Part shown: one piece after another, positions 9,356 through 17,161 of the stretch
Numbering within the stretch: the first letter of the stretch is position 1
Layout: each line of letters begins with the position of its first letter
Source of the DNA: Candidatus Nitrosotenuis sp.
GTDB taxonomy: Archaea > Thermoproteota > Nitrososphaeria > Nitrososphaerales > Nitrosopumilaceae
NCBI GenBank assembly: GCA_004322465.1
Contig: SCVO01000067.1
Span: 1-34,368 of the forward strand
Length of the DNA: 34,368 bases
Reading direction: 5' to 3'
Notes under the pieces: generated by a model
The model's input: only the letters and a program-made list of their open reading frames with translations
Told to the model about the DNA's origin: nothing
Databases searched by the model: none
Position numbers and translations under genes: made by a program

Positions 9356-11128
9356 ATGAACTGGGTCTGTCTGTGCGGCAATTTCGTGCGCGACAGGCGG
9401 TTCTGCCCGAGGTGCAAGTACGTCAGATTCAGGCTCGACAACTCACCGATTCTCGACTATTGGGGCCTCAAAGTAGGTTCACTGTCAAACGGACTTCCAT
9501 TCAACTTTCCATTGCACCTCCTCTCAACACACACTCTTGTAGTTGGCCAGACTGGGACCGGAAAATCGAGATTTGCGATGAATCTCACAGTCAAAGCCGA
9601 GACATATCCTACAACTCACGGAATCAAGCTTCTGGTGGTTGACGTCGAGGGCGAGTGGAAAAACATCATCCCGAAGCTGAAAGGCAAGACGGAATATTTC
9701 GCAGTTGACAAGAACCTGAAAATCAACCCGTTCGATCTCGGCGACCCGGCACTGATCAGGGAGCTGATGAGGGAGACGGTCTTCAAAGGGATCGAAAAAG
9801 AATACATGGACTTGTCGGCACAGATGAACTTTGTCTTGCAGGAGACGATCAGCGAGAGCCATAGCATCGAGGAACTGATCCGAAACATCAAGTCATACGA
9901 CAGACAGAAGCTGACCGCGCTAGACAAGACAAAGACCGCATTGCTAGTCAGACTGGATCCTTTCATGCGCTCTCCGCTGAAGGAAATTTTTCTGTGCAAA
10001 AAATCAAATCCAGACTTTACAAATCTTGACGAGCAGAACATAGTAATCGACCTCCACGCACTTGACTCACTCGTGGCGTATGGCAGCGAGGTCAGGCTGA
10101 TCTACAACACCGTTACGACCTACTATCTTAGAAAGATGCTGAATCGTGGAACCTGCGACTGGGTCTCCAATCTGTTCATAGCAGACGAGGCACAGTTGCT
10201 GGTTCCCAAGATTCTCCATAAAATTGTCGTAACGGAATCTTGGCCGGCAACTGAATTTGCAACTAGGTTGAGAAAGCGCGGTTGCGGCCTTGTACTGATT
10301 ACACAATCTCCGTCCAACATTGAAAAGGACATCGTCAAGAACACCGGCACGAAGATAGCCTTTAGGCTTCAGCACCAGGAAGACATCAAGATCATAGCGG
10401 AATCCTCCGGATTTGCGGATCAGACGGAATACGAGTACCTTGCAGACAGAATTGTGAGGCTGCAAAGGAAGGAGGCGGTAGTCTCGACACTTGGATGCGA
10501 GCCTTTTCTCATGACTTCTGATGACTTTACGGTCTCGGGTTTTGACGCTGAGACAGAGGAGATTCAGGAGAACTTGGAAGAGGCGGTGGAAGATGATGAT
10601 GACAAGACTTTCCTTGAAAGCATAGTCAACGAGCCGTTCCTATCCGTCACGGAGAGGCGCGTAAAACTCGGGTGGGACGACAAAAAGTACACGAAGATTG
10701 TTGACGGGCTGTGCCAGAAAAAGAGGATAGAGATCGTCAGGGTGAGGCTTGGCAGGGGCTCGCCCAGGATACTGTACCAGAGACCAGGGACGGTGCCGAG
10801 CGTCAAGCACGAGTTCTATGTCGACTGGCTAGCGGAAAGTCTCACCGCAAAGGGATATCAAATAAGAAAAAACAAGGATGGTCCAGACATAGAAGTGCTG
10901 GATTGCAGCACGGTGATTGAAGTGGAGCTTGGGACATCAAACATTTCCGGCAACCTGAAAAGGAACATCCAGAAATTCGACAGAGTGATTGTCTGCTCTG
11001 ACGATTCCAAGCTCATTGAAGCCCTCTCTGCCAAAACGAAGGGTAAACAGATTTTGTTTCTGCCAATCCAAAAAGTTCCAGCCGCGTTTGAAAAGATGCG
11101 AGCTGGAACGGATTTGGTGAATACATGA
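9356..11128 (+). CDS. HerA/VirB4-like ATPase with N-terminal zinc ribbon, wHTH and C-terminal nuclease-like domain
   Basis: CLCGN...FCPRC, Walker A GQTGTGKS, Walker B LFIADEAQLL, C-terminal GPDIEVLDCSTVIEVELGTS (PD-(D/E)xK-like pattern, ExE rather than ExK). Confidence 0.85.
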   Translation: MNWVCLCGNFVRDRRFCPRCKYVRFRLDNSPILDYWGLKVGSLSNGLPFNFPLHLLSTHTLVVGQTGTGKSRFAMNLTVKAETYPTTHGIKLLVVDVEGEWKNIIPKLKGKTEYFAVDKNLKINPFDLGDPALIRELMRETVFKGIEKEYMDLSAQMNFVLQETISESHSIEELIRNIKSYDRQKLTALDKTKTALLVRLDPFMRSPLKEIFLCKKSNPDFTNLDEQNIVIDLHALDSLVAYGSEVRLIYNTVTTYYLRKMLNRGTCDWVSNLFIADEAQLLVPKILHKIVVTESWPATEFATRLRKRGCGLVLITQSPSNIEKDIVKNTGTKIAFRLQHQEDIKIIAESSGFADQTEYEYLADRIVRLQRKEAVVSTLGCEPFLMTSDDFTVSGFDAETEEIQENLEEAVEDDDDKTFLESIVNEPFLSVTERRVKLGWDDKKYTKIVDGLCQKKRIEIVRVRLGRGSPRILYQRPGTVPSVKHEFYVDWLAESLTAKGYQIRKNKDGPDIEVLDCSTVIEVELGTSNISGNLKRNIQKFDRVIVCSDDSKLIEALSAKTKGKQILFLPIQKVPAAFEKMRAGTDLVNT

Positions 11129-11143
11129 TAATGAGGTGAGCAT

Positions 11144-11449
11144 GTGGGAGATGAAATACCGAAACTGTACGACACAGAGGACATACCGGCCGAGAAGAAG
11201 ATAATCTATCAAAAGTGGGAGATACCGGAGATAGGGTTCTACTGGCTGATAGCGGAGCACGACAGGAAGGAGAACATCGCGTATGGGTACGCGAACCTGA
11301 ACGACGACCAGTTTGCGGAGTGGGGCTACATCAGCATAGACGAGCTCATCGAGAACAACGCCTCCTTCTGCCTGGACTGGAAGCCCTGTCCGTTTGAGGA
11401 GGCCCAGAAGATAATCAGGCAGTACAGGAGGGACTGGAATCGAGGATGA
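11144..11449 (+). CDS. Uncharacterised 101-aa protein
   Basis: GTG-start ORF with good coding composition following the HerA gene. Confidence 0.6.
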   Translation: MGDEIPKLYDTEDIPAEKKIIYQKWEIPEIGFYWLIAEHDRKENIAYGYANLNDDQFAEWGYISIDELIENNASFCLDWKPCPFEEAQKIIRQYRRDWNRG

Positions 11450-11531
11450 CGACGGGTTTGCGGACGACTTTGGGGTCAACATTCCCACAGGCGGTTCAAA
11501 GAGAGGCGAGTCTCTCTATGACGGCTATCTT

Positions 11532-11858
11532 GTGGACGATCATGGAAAGGTAGTGGGCGAGGCAAGGGAATACGACCCGTATTCCAAGTTTGGCCACATA
11601 ATGCTGTATGAGATTGATTCATTTGGTTACGTGCCGGGATTCATCAAGACGGGCCTGCGATTGATGTCAGAAGAGGACTTGATGTCGGACAAGAAACTCA
11701 GAAAGTCGCTGGAGTCTGCAAAATACGAGACCTGGAAGAGACATCACATCGTAAATCTGATTGCGGAATATGATCAGATGTGCAAGAATAGGAAATTCTT
11801 TGAGACGTTCTGCAAAAGAATTTACGAAAGCAATCAAGAGAAAAATAATTCATTGTAG
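11532..11858 (+). CDS. Uncharacterised protein; coding frame probably extends upstream to ~11440
   Basis: ORF track; upstream in-frame GIEDDDGFADDFGVNIPTGGSKRGESLYDGYL looks coding but has no ATG/GTG/TTG. Confidence 0.55.
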   Translation: MDDHGKVVGEAREYDPYSKFGHIMLYEIDSFGYVPGFIKTGLRLMSEEDLMSDKKLRKSLESAKYETWKRHHIVNLIAEYDQMCKNRKFFETFCKRIYESNQEKNNSL

Positions 11859-11868
11859 GAATTGATTT

Positions 11869-12621
11869 TTATTTTTTGTTATCAATGCCAAATATCTTCA
11901 GGGCCGTTTGTCCTTTTTCAGTAATTGACACTTCGCTTCTTCTTCCACTGGATTCGATTGTTACAAAATTCCAAATTTTTTCCATCGGGTCTAGTATTGC
12001 ACGAAGCTGACTATGCTTTGCTGCGTCAGTCAAACGAGTTACACTTTCGTCTTTGATCTTGATTATTTCTCCGTCTTCAAGTTTTTCTATAATGTGTGAC
12101 TTTCTCATTTTTCCACCAGCTTCATCTAACAGAGATAAAACCAGCATCTCCTCTTTGTTTGGCTTTCTTATGCCGTATGTAGGAAGAATCTCAGAGTCCA
12201 AGACCTGTTCGGTTGGCAGTTCCATGTGCTTTGTTTCTGGATATCGAACGGGGGCGTAATACGGTGTGGCATTCCATAGCATTGATGAGAGCATACCTGC
12301 TATGGCAGTGATCTTGGTTCCAGTAGACACGTTGACGTACATGTGGTTTCCCTTTTCGCTCAAGATTATCTCTCGGAATTTCTTTATGCAATCGTAAAGA
12401 TCCCAGATGTCGATAAAGACCTCCTCGACTTTGATGTGTTTGTACTTCTGGGATAGCTCTTTTTTGATCCTACTGTAGTATGTGGATGCGTTGTCGTCGC
12501 GTTCATAAGTAATGAGGTAAACCTTATCTGCCTGCATACGTATCAGTGGTTCTGTGACCCGGAAAATCTCGTATCCAACAGGCGCAATGTGTACCCTCAG
12601 ATTTGCTGACATACCTAACAT
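11869..12621 (-). CDS. CARF-domain transcriptional regulator with C-terminal wHTH (DUF6293/HFX_2341-like)
   Basis: N-terminal Rossmann-like domain with the MYVNVSTGTKITAIAGMLSSML signature, C-terminal wHTH (MLVLSLLDEAGGKMRKSHIIEKL...). Confidence 0.75.
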   Translation of the reverse strand: MLGMSANLRVHIAPVGYEIFRVTEPLIRMQADKVYLITYERDDNASTYYSRIKKELSQKYKHIKVEEVFIDIWDLYDCIKKFREIILSEKGNHMYVNVSTGTKITAIAGMLSSMLWNATPYYAPVRYPETKHMELPTEQVLDSEILPTYGIRKPNKEEMLVLSLLDEAGGKMRKSHIIEKLEDGEIIKIKDESVTRLTDAAKHSQLRAILDPMEKIWNFVTIESSGRRSEVSITEKGQTALKIFGIDNKK

Positions 12622-12702
12622 TCTTTAGCAAGTTAACTTTATTAACTTTATTTTGGTAAATAGACTTAAGTATTCTAGGCACGAATAAACTTCAGTGATT
12701 AA
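12622..12702. promoter_or_regulatory. Divergent promoter region between the CARF regulator and the Ubl operon; AAGTTAACTT palindrome (12630-12639) followed by ATTAACTTTA repeat
   Basis: Direct reading. Confidence 0.45.
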
Positions 12703-12945
12703 ATGAGCGACGAAAAAACAAAACCGCATGAGAGGGTAATCCATGTCAACAAGAAAGAATTCAAGGTTACCGCAGACAGCCTCACCGGCAGACAAATACT
12801 AGAACTGGCAGGATACGACGTAAACCAATACGACCTCTTCCTAGTGCATGGCCAAAACAGTCAGAAGATAGAGCCAGACCAGAAAGTCGACATCCAAAAC
12901 GGAATGCACTTCAATGCAATTCTGAAGAGTGTGCCATATGGATGA
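12703..12945 (+). CDS. Ubiquitin-like protein (prokaryotic multi-ubiquitin family-like), terminating in ...VPYG
   Basis: HVNKKEFKVTADSLTGRQILELAGYDVNQYDLFLVHGQNSQKIEPDQKVDIQNGMHFNAIL, beta-grasp-like; first gene of a tight operon with E2-like and E1 genes. Confidence 0.8.
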   Translation: MSDEKTKPHERVIHVNKKEFKVTADSLTGRQILELAGYDVNQYDLFLVHGQNSQKIEPDQKVDIQNGMHFNAILKSVPYG

Positions 12946-13331
12946 TACCGGACGAGCTGGTGCAGGACATGCAGGTCCTAAAGGAACAAGGTCTTGAATA
13001 CACGATAACGGAACATGAATCCAAAGTCTATATCGTATTCAAGGACTATCCCCTACCTGTCGGTCTATTCAACATGGAGAAGACTGACTTGATGATTTTT
13101 ACTACACCGCATTATCCCAATGCAGGTTTTGACATGTTCTGGGTCGATGAGAAACTGCTCTTGAAGAACAATGCACCGCCAAAAGCTGGTGACGTGATCG
13201 AACCCCATCTGCAGCGGAATTGGCGTCGATTCAGCTATCACCCGTACAATGGAAAGCCTTGGAACCCGGGGGAGGACAGCGTGATCAGTTTCATGTCATA
13301 TGTTGACCAGAGGTTAAGGAAGGGAGATTAG
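12942..13331 (+). CDS. Prok-E2_E-like (UBC-fold) protein without any cysteine
   Basis: MIFTTPHYPNAGFDMFWVDEKLLL...WRRFSYHPYNGKPWNPGEDSVISFMSYVDQRL; ATGA overlap with Ubl. Confidence 0.75.
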   Translation: MIPDELVQDMQVLKEQGLEYTITEHESKVYIVFKDYPLPVGLFNMEKTDLMIFTTPHYPNAGFDMFWVDEKLLLKNNAPPKAGDVIEPHLQRNWRRFSYHPYNGKPWNPGEDSVISFMSYVDQRLRKGD

Positions 13332-13332
13332 A

Positions 13333-14673
13333 ATGTGGACAGTCGTATTCCCAAAAAAGCTGTATGACGATTTGAACAAGTTTCTGTTCAGTACTAAATA
13401 TGAAAACGGATGTTTTCTTCTGGCAAATTCCTACAAAGCATCTGACAAACCTGTAATGATCATAACAGAAGTGATCAAACCCGATGATGAATCGTGGAAT
13501 CGCAGCGGAGAGCATTCGCTTGAGCCGAGCTCGTCATTCATCAACAAATGCGTCGTCATTGCAGACTCGAAAAATCTCAGCCCAGTGTTTGTACACACGC
13601 ACCCGCACTCGCTACACCCAGCAGGATTTAGCATGATCGACGAGAAGTCAAACAAGAGAATGTTTGCCAATCTCTCTCAGATACTGCCTGACAGGCCGCT
13701 TGCGAGCTTTGTGTTCAGCAGACATGGAATGTGTGGAGTGGTGTTCAACAGTGGAAAAATTCAGAATGTTTCAAGAATAAAGATTTCAGGCAAAGTACTT
13801 GATGGATATGCTGGCGTGGGATTTGATGGAAAGAAGGATTTAGTCGACACCAAATTTGACAGGCAGGTACGTGCACTAGGAGAGCAAAACCAGAAGAAGA
13901 TTCAAGAAATGACCATGACGCTAGTTGGCTCCGGTGGAACTGGCTCTCCATTGGCAGTACAACTTGCCCGCATGGGCGTAAAGAGACTAAGGATTGTGGA
14001 TAAGGACAACATTGATGCAACAAATCTGCCAAGAATCTACGGAGCCAAGGATACCGATGTTGGCAAGAGCAAAGTGGAAGTTCTGAAAAGACACATCGAA
14101 TGTTTCTCTAAAACAAAGGTAGAGGCAATACAGGCGGATGTTACAAAAGACGGTGTGACTTCTAAATTGATAGACTCTGACGTGATCTTTTCCTGCACAG
14201 ATAACCTCACAAGCAGGTCAATCTTGAACGACATTTCAATACAATATCTGATTCCATTGATTGACATAGGTTGTAGAATTCACAAGGACAAGCACGGCGC
14301 AATTGATCAGGCCGTGATGAAGGTACAGGTGGTGACCCCGGATACTGCATGCCTCTGGTGCAGCGGTACACTTGATGGGAAACTGATAATGCAAGAATCA
14401 TTGTCGGATGAGGAAAAGAAAAATCTCGCCAAGGAGGGATATTATGAGAACGTAGACAAACAGCCAAGCATAATTTCAATGACAACCATGGCCGCAAGTA
14501 TGGGGGTAAACAAATTGCTTGCTCTCCTCGGTATTATGGGGGCAGACTATGACTCTCAAACTCAGATAGAGATGAAGGATGAGTTCATGATCAGCTCATC
14601 TCCTGAAATCAAGGACAACTGCGTTTGCCAGAAAAGGAAGGGCTTGGCAGATAGGAGGAGGGTAACGGCTTAG
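13333..14673 (+). CDS. JAB/JAMM metalloprotease fused to E1 (ThiF-like) ubiquitin-activating domain
   Basis: JAMM HPHSLHPAGFSMID (HxHx7SxxD) with upstream Glu in YENGCF; E1 Rossmann GSGGTGSP, RIVDKDNIDATNLPR, FSCTDN, ACLWC. Confidence 0.9.
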   Translation: MWTVVFPKKLYDDLNKFLFSTKYENGCFLLANSYKASDKPVMIITEVIKPDDESWNRSGEHSLEPSSSFINKCVVIADSKNLSPVFVHTHPHSLHPAGFSMIDEKSNKRMFANLSQILPDRPLASFVFSRHGMCGVVFNSGKIQNVSRIKISGKVLDGYAGVGFDGKKDLVDTKFDRQVRALGEQNQKKIQEMTMTLVGSGGTGSPLAVQLARMGVKRLRIVDKDNIDATNLPRIYGAKDTDVGKSKVEVLKRHIECFSKTKVEAIQADVTKDGVTSKLIDSDVIFSCTDNLTSRSILNDISIQYLIPLIDIGCRIHKDKHGAIDQAVMKVQVVTPDTACLWCSGTLDGKLIMQESLSDEEKKNLAKEGYYENVDKQPSIISMTTMAASMGVNKLLALLGIMGADYDSQTQIEMKDEFMISSSPEIKDNCVCQKRKGLADRRRVTA

Positions 14674-15507
14674 TTGTCAGCAAAACAACATGACAAAAAC
14701 GGTCCTGATAACATACTGCCAGAATTGGCGATTAGCGGCTGTTGGATAGAACCACACTCTAACATTACATATCTTGAAAGAAGTGAGTTCAAGGTAGAGC
14801 TACAAAACAACTCCAGGAAGGAAATTGAGATCGTAAAAATGGGATGCCAATTCCAGACAGAAGACGGCGTCCACCCAAAAGTATTCTCGCTGGAACCAAT
14901 GGTTTCAATAAAGCCGCACAACTTGGAATTTTTCAGAGTCCCATTCATAGTAGATCTTTCTTTAAGGCAAGGCACCAACTACGCAATTTTGGAAATAGTG
15001 TATCGGTACAAGGGAGAAATCGATTTGATTTCTGTATCGTTCAGCTATCCGGAAACACGATACCTCATGATCAATTCCAAACATTCTCCTGAAAAGCACT
15101 TTTTCATAAGTCACAAGGATCCACAACAGGAAGTGCTAGCAACCAGGGTGGACCACAACCTGATAAAAATTGGCTACATGGGATATGTAGCAGAAAGGGA
15201 CAAGAAACCCGGAGTTGACCTATGGCGAGAGAAAATATTGCCAAAAATCGACAGCTGTGTAGCCTTGGTTGTGCTATGGACAAAAGATGCGGCCGACAAT
15301 CCGAACCAGATTCTACGCGAGGTCAGACGCGCGAAAAGTAAAAAGAAGAAAATAGTTGTACTTGCAGAAAATGGCGTTTCCATACATGAGATATTCAAGG
15401 GCACAAAAGAGTACATCAGCGCAGACGGCAAGATCGGCGAATCCGACCTAATACAGTTAGTAGAGCACATAGAGGAGACATACAGAACCGGAGGCTACAG
15501 ATCATGA
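14674..15507 (+). CDS. Beta-sandwich + TIR-like domain protein
   Basis: TTG start directly after the E1 stop; C-terminal KHFFISHKDPQQEVLATRVDHNLIKIGYMGYVA...DSCVALVVLWTKDAADNPNQILREVRRAKSKKKKIVVLAENG. Confidence 0.7.
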   Translation: MSAKQHDKNGPDNILPELAISGCWIEPHSNITYLERSEFKVELQNNSRKEIEIVKMGCQFQTEDGVHPKVFSLEPMVSIKPHNLEFFRVPFIVDLSLRQGTNYAILEIVYRYKGEIDLISVSFSYPETRYLMINSKHSPEKHFFISHKDPQQEVLATRVDHNLIKIGYMGYVAERDKKPGVDLWREKILPKIDSCVALVVLWTKDAADNPNQILREVRRAKSKKKKIVVLAENGVSIHEIFKGTKEYISADGKIGESDLIQLVEHIEETYRTGGYRS

Positions 15508-15574
15508 TGTCCCAAAATGATATTTTTAAGCGCACCAAAATCTGTTGTGAGACATCTTATTTTTATCACAAAAA

Positions 15575-16501
15575 ATGCAACTATATCCTATGACAATACA
15601 AGCGTTCATCAGCTACAGTTTCAATGATACTGACCTCATGAACAAGCTGAAGAAAAGTCTAGAATCTCACGGAGCTAAATGTTATGTCGCCAAGCACGAC
15701 GAAGATTATGGGGGCTCACTACCAGATAAGTTGACATCTGCAATAGATGAAAGTCCGGTGGTAATAGCCATATTGACAAAATACGGAAGTTCGTCCTCCA
15801 CGGTAAATCAAGAAATAGGATATGCTAAGAAGGCAAGGAAGAGAATCATTCCACTTTTAGAAGAAGGAGTTCCAATACCTGTCTTCCTACAAGGTATCGA
15901 GCACGCAAGATTTACACCGGATAATGTAGACAGAATATTCAAGAAAATATCCAAGTTTGTCACTACCAAGATGCCGCTCAGTACAGAATCAGATACAGTG
16001 AGTCTGAAAGACATAGTAGAACAAGAGGGAGTTGATCTTCCAACAGATAATGGATTCACTAGTCTTGTTTTAGGCATGGGGCGAAGATATCTGATGAAGA
16101 AATATGGGAGGCTAGATGTTCCATTGAACAAAGAAATAGCCATGCTTCTCATCACAGGATTGGTTCTGATTGCTCCCGTTTTTGGGATACTTTTTTGGAG
16201 CATTAACGCACATTTTGTTATTGAACCATATCTTCTGTATGTTGGAGTAGGCCTTGCCATTCCAGGGATTCTTGCTATTTCTTCAATTGAGATAATCCGA
16301 AAGCGCAAATGCCATGAATGCGGAATAAATTTTGGAATAGAGATGACCAATTCCAAATTGGTTGAGAGAAAAGAAGTTAACAGGACTGAATTTTATAGAA
16401 AAATACAGGAAACACAAAGGAACACGTACACATGCAAATTCTGCAATAACACATTCACAAAAAACGAACATCACGAATATAGCATTCCATTAGAAAGTTA
16501 G
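15575..16501 (+). CDS. TIR domain - two transmembrane helices - zinc ribbon protein
   Basis: QAFISYSFNDTDLMNKLKKSLESHGAKCYVAKHDEDYGGSLPDKLTSAIDESPVVIAILTKYGSSSSTVNQEIGYA; TM segments ~aa 188-240; CHECG...CKFC. Likely start is the internal ATG at 15590. Confidence 0.85.
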   Translation: MQLYPMTIQAFISYSFNDTDLMNKLKKSLESHGAKCYVAKHDEDYGGSLPDKLTSAIDESPVVIAILTKYGSSSSTVNQEIGYAKKARKRIIPLLEEGVPIPVFLQGIEHARFTPDNVDRIFKKISKFVTTKMPLSTESDTVSLKDIVEQEGVDLPTDNGFTSLVLGMGRRYLMKKYGRLDVPLNKEIAMLLITGLVLIAPVFGILFWSINAHFVIEPYLLYVGVGLAIPGILAISSIEIIRKRKCHECGINFGIEMTNSKLVERKEVNRTEFYRKIQETQRNTYTCKFCNNTFTKNEHHEYSIPLES

Positions 16502-16537
16502 TAAAGATGTTCTTTCTAATCGACATAGTTTTGTAAG

Positions 16538-17050
16538 TTAAGATTCTTTGGTATTTTTCCTATGTCTAATTGTGCTCTTTTTACTTGTCACTTGTTCAAG
16601 TTTTTGTGTCGCAAGTTCAAGTTTTAGATTAATGAGTTCAAGTGTTAGATTTTTTATCTCTAAATTAGTATCGATATTTTTAATTTCTTCTTGTGAATTT
16701 GTTTTTAATAAATCAGGACGATCTGAATTTTGTGCATTGTCGGATTTATCTACATCTGGCTTGAGAGAGTCGGATAATCTCTTTACGCGTATGGTGAACG
16801 CAATACTACTTACAGCAATAATGAACAAGCCAATGGAAAATACTTCCACTCCTAATCCTATAAAACGATAGGCAGTAGTCAGTATCCTGTTTTGTGCCTC
16901 ACCTTGAAGATCTATACCGTGATTTGCTTCTATTGCACCAGCAATAAGAAACGCCGCTCCTGTAGAAGCCAATGTGCCACCAATAGTAAGCAGAATTGTC
17001 AATGCAACATTACACATTGCAATCTGTTTATCGAATTCATTTTTGTCCAA
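16538..17050 (-). CDS. Two-TM membrane protein with C-terminal heptad-repeat coiled coil
   Basis: TM segments then LEIKNLTLELINLKLELATQKLEQV. Confidence 0.65.
   Translation of the reverse strand: MDKNEFDKQIAMCNVALTILLTIGGTLASTGAAFLIAGAIEANHGIDLQGEAQNRILTTAYRFIGLGVEVFSIGLFIIAVSSIAFTIRVKRLSDSLKPDVDKSDNAQNSDRPDLLKTNSQEEIKNIDTNLEIKNLTLELINLKLELATQKLEQVTSKKSTIRHRKNTKES
16593..16651. repeat. ~21-bp imperfect tandem repeats (AGTTCAAGTKTTAGATT) coding the heptads
   Basis: Copies at ~16593, 16614 and 16635, exact 21-bp period. Confidence 0.7.
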
Positions 17051-17119
17051 ATTGCTACTATCGTTTTATCTCACGCTAATTGGTTTAAACTTGCCTTTTT
17101 GTGACCTATCGTATTTATC

Positions 17120-17158
17120 TATAGTAAAAAACTATAATATTATAGTAAATTACTATAA
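17120..17158. promoter_or_regulatory. Tandem palindromic operator: TATAGT-N5-ACTATA at 17120-17136 and 17141-17157 (second extends to 19-bp palindrome TTATAGTAAATTACTATAA, 17140-17158)
   Basis: Direct reading; 21-bp centre-to-centre spacing; immediately upstream of a GTG start at 17162. Confidence 0.8.
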
Positions 17159-17161
17159 TAG

